DNA of 64,000 bases, from positions 310,001 to 374,000 of the forward strand of contig JASPKZ010004568.1 of the NCBI GenBank assembly GCA_030220185.1, in the 5' to 3' direction. The notes beneath the pieces are model-generated. The model searched no databases. It worked only from the letters and a program-made list of their open reading frames with translations, and had not been told where the DNA came from. A program made the position numbers and the translations under genes. Shown piece after piece: positions 53,591 to 64,000 of the stretch (the first letter of the stretch is position 1; each line of letters opens with the position of its first letter). The DNA comes from Diploptera punctata. Its lineage: Eukaryota; Arthropoda; Insecta; Blattodea; Blaberidae.

Positions 53591-54475
53591 TAATTTTATT
53601 TTGTTTCATTTAATTTATTTGTAACACATATTACATATAAATTTTATTTTTCTGCATATAAATTTTATTTTTCTGCACTCCTAGATTTGAAATTTAATTA
53701 TGCCAAATATCACACTCCTCCATGAGCGCAATCTGCTTAAAAAGGGGTACAAAGTTTTTCCTTAGCATATTAATATATAGATTATTGTTACTTTATTACA
53801 GCTGTCCAGAGGTGGTCTTGTTTATGGATTGAAAAGCCTGTGGTTACAAAGTTAGTGATGGAGATACGGATGGTAACTTTGCACCCCTCACGCAAGTTGG
53901 GAAGTCATTGGTGCGTGTACGCAAGACTGGGTATCATGTTGTTGTAACTGGCAAACTTTAATCTGATAACAGTTCTGTTCAGTTTCCGCTTCAAACATTT
54001 TTTTTTTAGTTTTTTTCTCCTTCGCAACATCTCCACAACACAGTGCGGTTAGAATAAATACGCCGTTGAGCATTACTCGTCCTCTTGTGTTTCTTAAATA
54101 AACCACCACGTAATATATATACAACTTCAGCTCGAACTCGAATCCATGTTCTTTTAGTGACATTTTTATCTTATCAGGACAGAATCCATACATCTAAGAA
54201 CAATAATTACTTTATTTAAGCTTTTTTTACTTAATTAAATTCAATTATACGAGTCTCTCTTTTGCTACAATAAAATGACAACATGAGCCAATATAAGTTT
54301 AGAAGATAGAACCTCGAAGAGTGGCCCTTCCTCTATAAATGGAGTATGAACCCATTAGCTTGATTTCGCTTACTTTTCCTCTATAAGACAGCAATCAGAT
54401 TCAGAAAGAAATTAACCGTTGGTTCAACCCTGGGATCGCATGATATTATTCAATACAGGGGCTCCTGTCATACCA
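53591..54475. other. Unassigned spacer
   Basis: A 101-codon minus ORF (53888-54193) has no recognised domain. Nothing else supported. Confidence 0.3.
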
Positions 54476-54479
54476 CCTC

Positions 54480-54665
54480 GTTCAAAAAATGTTAGACTGA
54501 AATTAAGAAAATTCTTAATTTCCCGGTTATATGATTGCGAAACGTGGTCTGTTACATCATGGGAGGATAAAATATTTCGAATATTTGAGAATAATGCTCG
54601 TAGGATTTTTTTGACCAAAGAAAGAGACAACAGATGGATGAATCTAGAAGACTCTGTAATATTAA
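54480..54665 (+). pseudogene. LINE L-C fragment
   Basis: SKNVRLKLRKFLISRLYDCETWSV aligns with SKNVKLKIYKTIILPVILYGCETWTL; FRIFENNARRIFLTKERDNRW aligns with LQVFENKVLRKIFGPKRDEQT. Confidence 0.7.
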
Positions 54666-54669
54666 GCTA

Positions 54670-55585
54670 GATAAGCCTTAATGGAAATCATATATAATAA
54701 TACAGGAATTTCCGGTAATGTGTTCGATTTCAGTGGACTCTGTCATTATCTTTTTAATTGGTGCTTCCTCGAACACAAAATATTTTAACTTCTTCCCTTC
54801 ATTAACTTTGACGTGTTAAAGACCAGTTTATTTTATTCTTTGTGCGAAGAAGAGTTTGTGAAAATACAATTTTAAAAGTTTTTCAATTCTTAATTTCTGC
54901 TACTGAATATTATAAATATTGAAAAATCTCCTAAATATGTTACATTATGTAGATGTTGTTTTAATATACTGACGGGTTTGGTTTGATATTATGTAACATG
55001 GTGGCTGTATAAAATAATTAAACATAACAAGTGGATTCGATTATTGTGGACCATCCACGAGCACCTGGGTACACTTTTCACGAATACGTATATTTTATCA
55101 ATGAGGATGCTACATGTAAAAACCATCCACTTAATTAGTTTTATTTAATATCCTTGAAATTTTACTAAATATAAAAACCATCGCTGTCTGCAGATGAATG
55201 ACGTGTGAATGTTATAATCAACAATCATTTTTAAAAACGTTAAATAAATATCAACGCTTTTTAATTACGATCAGCCAAGTATACTTTCAGATTTATTTGT
55301 GCCTGTCTGTATAAATTAATAGAGTAAATAAACTTAAAAAGGGACTAAAAGCTTGGGTGGACTCTGCGGTCTACTTTACCCGAATATGGAGGTTAAAGTG
55401 GACCTTTCTTGCAATGTAAAACGTTTATAATTTATGAAGATGTTTCCATATTTGAATATAATAACAATGTTATTTCATAGTTATAACACTAATGATCACT
55501 GTAATTAAACAAAATTAAAATACCTTAATTGAAAGAAGAGAAACAACAAATTCAAAATAAGGATCCACATTACCAAAAGTACCTT
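54670..55585. other. Unassigned spacer
   Basis: Nothing recognised. Confidence 0.4.
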
Positions 55586-55589
55586 TACC

Positions 55590-55825
55590 AGTTATATCTC
55601 TAACCTACGTTGGGCAGAGCCTGTGGAATCAAAGAGAGTAATTACATATTAATAAATCTAATACATAGGTCAATATTTAGGAGGAGAATATTATTAACCA
55701 TGATCAGAGGGAGCTAAATTATACGCGGAATAATTTGCATATATTAGCTTAGGATAGATATGTATGGACAGCTTATGTTCGTGGCGTAGCTGTGAACCTC
55801 TGGAATACTAGTGAGTTATTACTGG
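55590..55825 (+). pseudogene. LINE L-C 3'-end fragment
   Basis: AACCTACGTTGGGCAGAGCC (RLRWAG codons), GGAGCTAAATTATAC (EVDYT) and TATGTATGGACAGCTTATGT (VWRAYV) occur in the L-C order; the 3' end is near AGTGAGTTATTA. Confidence 0.65.
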
Positions 55826-55829
55826 GTCT

Positions 55830-56860
55830 CGTTTGATGTTGAAAATATGTAGAGCTTAAGGTATAACATCCGGCCACAAAGGTGGGTACCCAGAATATTA
55901 TGAGAAACCATATTCGACTTACGTCGATTGACGCGGTTCATACACGATCGTATTGTTGAATGAGAATTCATAGTTATTCTGAACATCGTTCGTGTGTAAA
56001 TTGCGCGTTAATCGAATTTAGTCGATTGTGGTATTTGGCATTTGGTTTTCATAATGGAACGGACAGTTTTCATGACTTGTGCTGCATAGTCTATTCACTG
56101 TAACTTAACGACTGTGTATTGAAATAACTTAATAGCGTTAATATGATCAGATCGGTTTGATAAAGCTTTAAACCATTATTTCCTTACGACCGCTATCATG
56201 GCGTGATCATGGAGACCCTACCTGATATTCTGATTCAATACACAGAAGGATACGCGATTTTAAATATCTCTATCATAAGTTTGTTGGTCTCGAAAACTTA
56301 GGGGTTATGTTACTTGCATCTGGTCCCGAAAGTCCCGGGATATACCCCAGTCTAAGTTCACTGATTATCAGGGGTATGTCCTCCGAGAGGAACTTTAAGA
56401 CGTGTTTCTCGAGTCTGGAGATTTAAGGACTCGTAGAGAAATCTCAAACCTTAATTATATCCCCTGAACAAAATTTAACTGACATTTTCCATTAATGAAA
56501 TATCTTAGTTGCTCACTATATGTCCCTTTAAGACGATGAACGTAGGACGTGCCATTCGTTGACATATTTAGGGAAATAAGTGTAACTAAATTAGCTTTGG
56601 TAATTAACTACAACAGAGGGAGCATTTTTTCTACTCGTGGGAATGTAAGGGTACAGACAGATCATAGGTCTAGTTGTCTGTCTCTTATATTGTGCTGTCC
56701 AGTGTCCTCTTCAGTTAGTCCCTGGCATTCTGATAGGCGAATGTAACAAACATGTCGCTATCCCTATCTACATACTTACAGTTGATCCTTGTATTTCCCA
56801 AGCGATATAATTCCTACAAAATGAAGGAGGAATGTAATGATGAGAAATTACACACACACA
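55830..56860. other. Unassigned spacer
   Basis: Nothing recognised; ends with a CA/TA/TG compound microsatellite (about 56851-56915). Confidence 0.4.
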
Positions 56861-56862
56861 CC

Positions 56863-56893
<31 letters not shown>

Positions 56894-56925
56894 GTGTCTG
56901 TGTGTGTATGTGTGCGTATGTATTA

Positions 56926-57285
56926 GGGTGGGCCGAAAAAACTCATTTTTTTCGAAGTTGTAATAGCGCGGAAAAGTTGCGAATTATATAGACAAAAGAA
57001 AAGAAAATATATCAAAATCGGTTGACATCTTGCGGTCATGCAAAGGTTCTAAATTTGACAAAATATGATAAAACAAACTTCATTATTGCAATTAGTTCTT
57101 TATTTTTTTAATTATATGTTTTCGTAACGTAATAGTTTTTACGTCTTCAAATAGAGCCTAAAAATGTTATGTTTTTATTTGGTTTAGATCAGTTGATATC
57201 TTCCGGTCATGCATAGGGCCTAAATTTTTCCGAAATATTGAACATTTCACAATTTTACGAGTTTTTTCTTTAATATACTTTTTTT
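56926..57285. repeat. Left TIR with subterminal CCGGTC motifs
   Basis: Contains TTGACATCTTGCGGTCATGC (about 57023) and TTGATATCTTCCGGTCATGC (about 57192); a third, AACAACTGCCGGTCGCGCAA (about 57358), lies just inside. They are spaced about 165 bp apart. Confidence 0.8.
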
Positions 57286-57525
57286 TTAAACGTTAATAGC
57301 TGCAGTATTTTTATTTTTGAACATAAGAAAATTGTTTTATTATGGTGTGAATACATTAACAACTGCCGGTCGCGCAATGGCCCCAATGCTAAGAAAAACA
57401 ATACCTGAAAAAAGAGATTTATGCCTATGACATGATTGTGATAACAGTAACCACAGGTATGGTACTTTACGACTTGCTCTACATTTGAAAAGCTTAAATA
57501 TTTAAGTTACAATATAGTTTTTAAC

Positions 57526-57534
57526 AATAAAGTT
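57526..57534. repeat. Target site duplication of nested L-B, left
   Basis: AATAAAGTT, repeated at 59858-59866. Confidence 0.75.
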
Positions 57535-58319
57535 CATCATCATCACTCCAGGGATTAGGCAATTGCCCATTCCGACTTCATATTGCATCAGCCCAACGTC
57601 TTCTAGGTCTTCCAACATCACGCCTTCCTCTTGCTTGATAATTTCTGGCTAACAATGAATATCTCTCCTTACTCATTCCATCCATGTGATCAATCCATTT
57701 CTGTCTGTAATTCGTGACTTTATCCAATAAAGGCTGTACTTTCAATTCTTCTCTTATATCCTCATTTCTTATTCTATCAAGTCTTGTACATCCTTTTACT
57801 TGTCTTAGGAACCGCTTCCCTGCCGTCTGTATTCTATCCTTCTGTCTTTTCACTGGAGCCCAAGTTTCACATCCATACAATATTGTGGGAACCGCCATAA
57901 CATTATACATTTTTATCTTGGTTTCTTTTCTAATTTTATTTTTGAATGTTCTCTGTATTGTTCCACACACCGTCTGAAATTTATTTATTTTGGAGTCAAT
58001 ATCTCTTTCCACATTGTAGCCAACATCACAGCCCCAAATATTTGAAACTAGACACCTGTTCTATACTTTGATTTTCTAAAATAATTTTGGATCTCACTGG
58101 ATCTCTTCCTCAAAAAGCCATGGTCTTCGTTTTCCTTACAGAAATCTTTAGATCGTATAATTTACATATTTCATTTAATGCATGCATTGATTTCTGTAAG
58201 TCGTCTTCATTTTTCTGTATTATGATTACATCGTCAGCAAATAGAAGATTATTTATGCACATTTTATTATCCATTCTTATTCCTGGATTTACTAAAACTT
58301 TCCATTTATTTGAAATATC

Positions 58320-58357
<38 letters not shown>

Positions 58358-59857
58358 CAAAGTGGGTGATAAACTACATTCTTGTCGTAATCCAGTATTT
58401 GTTTTGATTGCAACTGTTCTTTTGAATCCGGTATCTATAATTATATTTGTGTCTTCATATAATTTCTTTATTGTTTCAACAAGGCACAGCGGGTATCCTT
58501 TCATTCGTAATATTTCCCATAATTTTTGTCTGTTTACTCGATCGAAGGCCTTATCCAAATCTATAAATCATATGTGAGTTTCTAAGTTATGTTCTCTTCT
58601 CTTTTCTATGAGTTGTTTCAGTGTAAAGACATTGTCTATACACGACCTTCCCTTTCTGAATCCACTTTGATTTTCACTTATTATTAATTCTATTATATTT
58701 CTCAATCTATTATTTATTATTTTCGTATATATCTTGTAGCCAGTATTCATTAAGCTAATCCCTCTGTAATTCTCGCAATTTCTCCGGTCTCCTCTTTTGA
58801 ATATATTCTTCACAATTGCTGTTTTCCAAGTGGTTGGAATCCCATAGGTCTGCCAACATATATTAATTAGATGAAGTATTCGTAGTTTGCACAATATTCC
58901 ACTATATTTGATTAACTCCATATTTATATTATCTAATCCTGTTGCTTTCCTATTCTTAGTGGTTTTCAAAGCCATTTCTAATTCATTTATGTCTATTACA
59001 TCAATATTTTCCACTTTTATTTCTTCCTTATTGTTCTCTTTTCCTTCAATTTCCTCCTTTTTTCAAAGTTTTTCATAATGTTGGATCCATTCTTGTTCTG
59101 GGATTATATTCAATCTGGCAGAATATTTCTCAGTCTGATTTAGATGTTTCACTAATTTATAACCTATTTCTTGTCTTCCGTACATATCATGTTCTACTGA
59201 GCTTATAAATTTATCCCATGACTCCTGATGGGCTTTTCTTATAATGCTTTTAGCAATTCTCCTTTTCATTTTATATTCTTCATAAGATTCTTCTGTTTTC
59301 AGTCGTAAGTATGTATGACATGCTTTTTGTTTTTCATTCACTGCATTTTGTATATTCGCATTCCAAGTTCTCAAGCCCTTCCTATTTCTTATTCTATTTT
59401 TCTCTCCTAATATCTCATTTGCTGTTTTATGTATTACATTTCATATATTTTCCCATTCAATATTTATATCTTCTGACGCCGCTATCTCTGATATATATTT
59501 ATTCATTCTGCTTTCATAATGTTGTCTAATACTTTGATCTTGTAATAAATATACTTTATATAATTCTTCTTGGTTTGTTTTGTTCTTTATGTTATTTTTC
59601 CGCCATTTAGCTATTATGTTTATTTTGCTTATCACGAGATAGTGATCAGAGTATATATCGCTGCCTCTATGTACTCTCACATCTTTTACCAAGGCTCCTA
59701 GCTTGTTGTTTTCGATTAAATAGTCAATTATTGATCTTGAGTTATATCCACGTCTTGTATATTTATGTATGTCCTTTTTTCGGAAATAGGTATTCATTAT
59801 TTTTAATTGATTATAGGCTGAAAACTGTCTCAAATCCTGTCCATTTTCATTTATATA
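57535..59857 (-). pseudogene. LINE L-B, long copy from endonuclease C-terminus to 3' end
   Basis: 2.3 kb, minus strand. Order: apurinic-type endonuclease C-terminus (LRQFSAYNQLKIMNTYF, RSIIDYLIENN, SDHYLVIS with the terminal Asp-His, 59441-59850), the linker RAWNANI-like TWNANIQNAV (about 59360), fingers ELEMALKTTKNRKATGLDNIN, YRGISLMNTGYK, FRKGRSCIDNVFTLKQ (58568-59014), motif A DKAFDRVNRQKLW (about 58520-58558), motif B GLRQECSLSPTLFNIYI (about 58350-58400), a (TA)n insertion, motif C LLFADDVIII (about 58210-58245) and the C-terminal YGCETWAPVKRQ...RGRRDVGRPRRRW (57578-57880). It has (ATC)n tail sequence and a 9-bp TSD. Four or more frame breaks. Confidence 0.92.
58322..58352. repeat. (TA)n inside the L-B RT palm
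   Basis: About 15 TA units between the codons for FNIY and DDI, between RT motifs B and C. Confidence 0.95.
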
Positions 59858-59866
59858 AATAAAGTT
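59858..59866. repeat. Target site duplication of nested L-B, right
   Basis: AATAAAGTT, matching 57526-57534; transposon sequence resumes after it. Confidence 0.75.
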
Positions 59867-59889
59867 ACTTTTTTAAAAAATAAAAACAC

Positions 59890-60540
59890 AGTTCGGAATA
59901 AATAGTCCATGTTAGTTGAACTTGTCCATTAGTAGACCTACTGTTCTCTATTTTGTAGCCGAAAGTACTTTGAATACTGATTTGCTGGTGACGTTAGGCG
60001 TGGATGATCTGGACAGCGGTGTGGAAATATGTCTCAAGTTTCAGCTCCACAAACTTTTCCTGAGGCTTCCGTGACGAGATTTACACAGCATTCCAACAAT
60101 ATGCGTGTGAACTTGGAAATTGCTTGAAAGTAATGTTCCAGTCAGGGATTGAGTCACTGTCTCTGAGCGATTTGATCTCGTCGTTACTTATTTCTGCTAA
60201 CAATGGGGAGAAGATAATTCACAGTCCATTCAGTTGATCATTTCTGAGTATTCTTGCGCATTTGGTGGCGTCAATGTTCTTATGGTTTTCCTTCTTGCAT
60301 CTATCGGTCTTGCCTTCAAAACTCTTCGAAATCCGAACTCTCTTATGTGCTTCCTATCATCTTGAGTCATTGCTAACAGCAAGTGTTCTGGGTGGGCGAA
60401 AAAACCATTCCGTTCAATCATAGGGTCGACAACTTCAAGCTTTTGACAAATACCAGGTAGATTGAATTGCTTCGTAAAGAAGTTTCGGGCCGTCTGTAAA
60501 GTGTTTACTTGTTTTGATAGTAAACCTCATTGGCATGTCA
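59890..60540 (-). pseudogene. C-terminal remnant of the transposon's own protein
   Basis: The minus strand reads NGFFAHPEHLLLAMTQDDRK, HIREFGFRRVLKARPID (60270-60415), EYSEMIN, and after a stop PLLAEISNDEIKSLRDSDS and FKQFPSSHAYCWNAVNLVTE plus ASGKVCG (about 60010-60220). These match an insect multi-copy family whose C-terminus carries '...GHPENLLLAMITDERKHIRE' and 'VKLVTEAS'. Its catalytic mechanism is unknown to me. The N-terminal part is gone. Confidence 0.68.
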
Positions 60541-60779
60541 GATTTCAATATAAAAAAATTAGTTCTTGAAGTTCAGGCGAGGGCTTTCTTCACTTATGTA
60601 CAATCCGAGAGTTCTATTTGCTTTTCTCAACAATCTCGAATGTGATATCGTACAGCCAAATCTATTTTACAGGTTCCTGATTTCATTGCCTTTGAAATAT
60701 CAATCAACTATTGCTGATATTTACTAAACACGTTTATGTCTAACTGTGGGAATAGAATCAATACTCTGACAGTTATTTA

Positions 60780-61136
60780 TCAAATAGAAAAACGCGTAGA
60801 AATATAACTTTTCATTATTCTGGCAAACTTTTGGGCTTATGCGCGACCGGAATATATCAACTGATCTGAACCAAACTAAAACAGAATATTTTTAGACTCT
60901 ATTTGAAGACGTTACAAACCTTTTCATTACAAAAACATCTATTTAAAAAAATTAAGAAATAATTGAAAAATTGAGTTTGTTTTTTCATATTTTGTCAAAC
61001 ATTGGAGCCTTTGCGCGACCGGAAGATGTCAAGCGATTTATATATTTTTTTTTTCTTCTTTTTTTGTCTATCTAATTCGCAAGTTTTCCGCACTATTACA
61101 ACTTCAAAATAAAGAAATAGTTTTTTCGGCCCACTC
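60780..61136. repeat. Right TIR
   Basis: Reverse-complement partner of 56926-57285. Carries GCGCGACCGGAATATATCAA (about 60842) and GCGCGACCGGAAGATGTCAA (about 61012), the inverted forms of the left subterminal motifs. Confidence 0.8.
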
Positions 61137-61449
61137 TAGTATGTATGTATGTATTCGTTCAATTTGAATTGTATTCATCTGCTAGAGTGAAACGTAACAA
61201 GATTGAACAAAATTTGATATAAGGAAATAAAATCGGCTGGAGCAGGAACGTCCGTTCCTTTACACATTTTAAAATGTATTATTATCATGTAACCATTGTA
61301 AAAATTATAAATAAATAAGTTTAGTCACATTCTTCAGAAAATATGCCTTGCACAAGTTTTGCTCAATATTTTCTTTGGGTGAGATGTAATTAAACATGCG
61401 TTAAATGCGTGAAAATTTCATAAATTGTTTTCCAATGCCACTAGGTTGT

Positions 61450-61690
61450 CTTACGAAATTTCTTCCATTCTCTCCCCGGATAACGGAGTTATTGTACCAC
61501 GCTTATTATGGAAGAGGGCATGAAAGACGGAGTTGCGTTACTTCAAGATACGTATATTGATAAATGATAACGGAGTACCAGGAGAATCGTTTAAATGCAT
61601 AGAAATTCCTGTGATCTGACTGGGAATCGAATCAGGTACCTCATGCACCTAGTCAGAAGCTCTGATCACCAAGCTGACCTTTCATAAATT
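61450..61690 (-). repeat. tRNA-derived SINE
   Basis: The minus strand head reads GGTCAGCTTGGTGATCAGAGC (A box) and CTGATTCGATTCCCAGTCAG (B box), with a body GGAATTTCTATGCATTTAAA and TCTTTCATGCCCTCTTCC. Confidence 0.65.
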
Positions 61691-61699
61691 ACAATTTTA

Positions 61700-62150
61700 A
61701 TAATCATTAAATGGAAATAATAATATTGGTACTTTCATGTATTTGAACCAGTATGACATTGAGCCCGGATATATGGTTGAGGTGTTTAGAAAAAGGAAGT
61801 TTGAATACATCTCAACTTACTCCTCCGACGGACATTAAAGATTCGAAACCTAGCCCTCCGAAAGGGGTATTGGTGGTGGGCCATACCGGAATTTTTCGTT
61901 TTTTTCAGGGTTCTCACGTTTCTGGAATTTCATCTTACCAACACTCTCCATTACTCTTCCTTCTCCTTAACGTAATTTCCTTTCAAATTCATGAATTCAT
62001 TACATATCACCCTTGACCTCTTCTCATGATAGGAAAAATAGTATGGTTGGCAATCCACATGTATTGAAAGTACGTGGCTGTGGGGATCTAGTGTTTTTTT
62101 TTTACCCCAACTTATTTTCCTCCCTTATCTACTGCTCAAACACTGTTCAA
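61700..62150. other. Unassigned spacer
   Basis: An 87-codon plus ORF (61753-62016) has no recognised domain. Confidence 0.3.
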
Positions 62151-62620
62151 GTTTTCGGTTTAAAACCAACACCCCAGGAGACGGTGTTGGGGTCACAATT
62201 TCGGTGAAATTGCTAAGCTTCGTAGTACGTCAGGACGCTCATCTCTGATGACCTCACAGTTCGTCACGGGCTCCTCGAGCCTGACCGGGAGGACTGTTTT
62301 GCTTGGAAGCATCGCAGTTCTACCGACCATCCCCCTGTTCTACCTCCAGGGATGCATCCTGCAGCCGTTTTGGGGACAGGCTAGGCTTGACCCACCAAGC
62401 CCAGCAGTGTGAGACTTTAGTACATCCAGGTGCTCATCTCCTGGCGTCCCCTCAGTTGGTCCACGATCCCGTAGACTGAACCGGGAGTCAGCGCAGTCGC
62501 TTCCATTCTGCGCTAATCGGTCCGTGACATGATCTACCTCCCAGGGACGTGTCCTGCCGCCGCGCCGTTGTGGGCCAACATGGTGTTCACATGAGTGCTG
62601 CATAATGCATGACTCCAAAC
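62150..62620. repeat. GC-rich block with imperfect ~190-bp tandem duplication
   Basis: TCTACCTCCAGGGATGCATC with CTGCAGCCG (about 62338) and TCTACCTCCCAGGGACGTGTC with CTGCCGCCG (about 62531) head similar units; GCTCATCTCTGATGACCTC and GCTCATCTCCTGGCGTCCC also correspond. GC content is far above the surroundings. No protein family recognised. Confidence 0.5.
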
Positions 62621-63210
62621 ATGAACAATAAAAAGGTCAGAAAGGTCCAACAGCACCGCGGCCAAGCCAAAAGTGGCGACAGTAGACTTTTATTCCCTAA
62701 TATCCTTAATACTGGGATAGTGTGTTAGATCTTCGTTGTGCTCAGGGCAGTTTGCCTTTTTTATTTTTACATGATATTTTCAACCCCTGTTTTGCCATGG
62801 GCATTTGACGGGATATTTACAGTTATTTACAAACATTTTGTCTTGCTGCAATTTGAGTATATTCTTTAAATGTGCGGAAGAAGTTGCTGATGAGGTTTGT
62901 CACTTCGATGGTGTTGATGTGAAGCATTTGTGGCAGTGTTTGGGTTAAGAGATTAGGAGGCCGGTCTCTCGAGTACAGTGAACATTCTGTCAAAAGATGT
63001 ATTGCTGTCTATGGTGGAATTTCTGGGCAGTTCGTAGGGGAAATGGTGACGTTTTGATCCAGTGAAGATATGTATGTATACCCGTCCTGTTTGAATAACA
63101 AAGTAAACAACTAAGTGAAATACTGCCAGGTTGAACGTTCAAGATGCTAATAATTCTAATGGACCAAACACTGAAAGATAAAGGACAGAAGATTTTTTAT
63201 TTAAATCAGA
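62621..63210. other. Unassigned region
   Basis: The minus strand reads RVYIHIFTGSKRHHFPYELP and more without a clear family; possibly a LINE tail, not supported. Confidence 0.3.
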
Positions 63211-63294
63211 AATTGTTTTGAATCCTGCCGATGATGGGACAAGTCCCGAAAGCGCTACTGTTAAATAATGAATTAAGTTGAGGAGACGGACCTT

Positions 63295-63700
63295 TCAGGT
63301 GAACATTCCATAATTTTATATTAATTTTGATATGGTTATCCCATAATATTTCATTCAGAGCAGATATTACATATTTTCCTGAGTTTATCTTTATTCTTAT
63401 TTCCTTTTCCTACTTCCCATCTTCTGTAAATTTACTCCAAAATATTTGTATTCCTCGTTGTGTTTAATTACCCCCATTTCATCTTCCTGTATCGACTCTT
63501 GATGAATGTCTCCTATGGCCATATACTTTTTTTTTTTTTTCATATTCTCCTTTTGTCCCCATTTATTATATTCTTGATTCAATTTTCGGGTAATACAATG
63601 TCTTCTTATTCTTGTGCCAAAATAAGTTGATCATCCGCAAATTGTAGGGAATATATTGTTGATTCGTCATCTATTGGAGTTCCTATAGTAGGCTATGTAT
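63295..63700 (-). pseudogene. LINE L-E RT fragment
   Basis: The minus strand reads IYSLQFADDQLILAQE (motif C, about 63600-63650), then KYMAIGDIHQESIQ and HNEEYKYFGVNLQKMGSRKR (63397-63540), the 'KTKYMAIG...EFKYLGV' region of a LINE RT. Frameshifts are present around a poly-T run. Confidence 0.8.
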
Positions 63701-63822
63701 TTATGCTTAAGATTTACTCTTACTTCTGCAAAAGGTACTTTAACCAGTGTTGTTAATATTTGGATCACTTGGTTCAAAAGATAAATATGTAACCCATTCT
63801 AAATGAACATTTACTATTTATT

Positions 63823-63965
63823 CTTCTTCTTCTTCTTCTTCCTTCCAAGTATTAGGCCAAGGCCTGTTACGATCCTATACAACATTTTCCCTCCAGCGTT
63901 TCATAGGACGGCCCAGTGATTTTTCATGCTTTGGTCGTCATTAGTTTGGTCCTTCCGGGAAATTC
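63823..63965 (-). pseudogene. LINE L-F 3'-end fragment with (TTC)n tail
   Basis: CTTCCAAGTATTAGGCCAAG and GGACGGCCCAGTGAT match 42135-42215. The (TTC)n run at 63823-63841 is the 3' tail. Confidence 0.82.
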
Positions 63966-64000
63966 TCGTATAGGACTTGAAAGCATAATAATAGTCCCTT

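Larger units (their letters stand above)
56926..61136 (-). mobile_element. 4.2-kb transposon with ~360-bp TIRs and TA flanks
   Basis: The left end GGGTGGGCCGAAAAAACT and the right end, inverted, GAGTGGGCCGAAAAAACT start TIRs that run to about 57285 and 60780. Both ends are flanked by TA (56924-56925, 61137-61138). Inside lie a decayed element protein (59890-60540, minus) and an L-B LINE (57535-59857). Superfamily not assigned. Confidence 0.8.

Noticed and set aside
53888..54193. 101-codon minus ORF as a gene
   Set aside because: Composition and context do not support coding; nothing recognised.
62700..63100. LINE RNase H/C-terminal region on the minus strand
   Set aside because: A vague resemblance only; no conserved Cys/His pattern or second copy to support it.

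Overview
The window reads as animal intergenic DNA, almost certainly from an insect. It is AT-rich, dense in microsatellites, and made of transposon remains layered inside one another. I found no intact host gene. The long reverse transcriptase (RT) fragments with 'VARMGNERRAW...RPVGRPRMRWE' C-termini, the tRNA-headed SINEs and the repetitive 'FICGEYTF' protein family resemble what I know from cockroach and termite genomes (Blattodea). That placement rests on memory of protein families and was not tested.

Layout. 0-2.2 kb: an unidentified open frame and a truncated Penelope-like element (PLE). 2.2-6.1 kb: a LINE (family L-A) split by two copies of a composite element made of a foldback, a tRNA-Tyr-like module and ~165-bp tandem monomers. 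7.8-12.8 kb: a LINE (L-B) interrupted by a 3.66-kb insertion, which is a near-perfect head-to-head palindrome of two 5'-truncated GIY-YIG PLEs inside a 14-bp target site duplication (TSD). The plus arm keeps a 576-codon open frame. 13.3-14.8 kb: a third composite copy carrying a large compound tetranucleotide array. 15.2-16.0 kb: three copies of a tRNA-like SINE unit in -,+,+ orientation. 17.3-21.4 kb: a TIR element with TA flanks, two decayed DDE transposase copies and an inserted LINE. 22.5-27 kb: SINEs, microsatellites and two LINE remnants (L-C, L-D). 29-32.4 kb: CCAAT-box subrepeats and a Jockey-like Gag ORF without zinc knuckles or a recognisable ORF2. 33-44.9 kb: SINEs, nested foldback/TIR elements and many LINE 3' ends, then a LINE 5' end. 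45.0-47 kb: a frameshifted copy of an abundant arthropod protein family of unknown function. 47.3-55.8 kb: mainly L-C copies, including the best one at 48.9-50.7 kb. 56.9-61.1 kb: a 4.2-kb TIR transposon with ~360-bp TIRs, a decayed protein and a nested L-B LINE with a 9-bp TSD. 61.4-64 kb: a SINE, a GC-rich duplicated block and LINE pieces.

These parts do not form a pathway. The order of insertion can be read: L-A is older than the composite insertion, L-B older than the PLE palindrome, the Tc1/mariner-like element older than its L-C insert, L-C at 39-40 kb older than its SINE, and the 56.9-61.1 kb transposon older than its L-B. The most notable object is the PLE palindrome with its hammerhead-like termini; next are the composite foldback/tRNA/monomer element and the long-TIR transposon.
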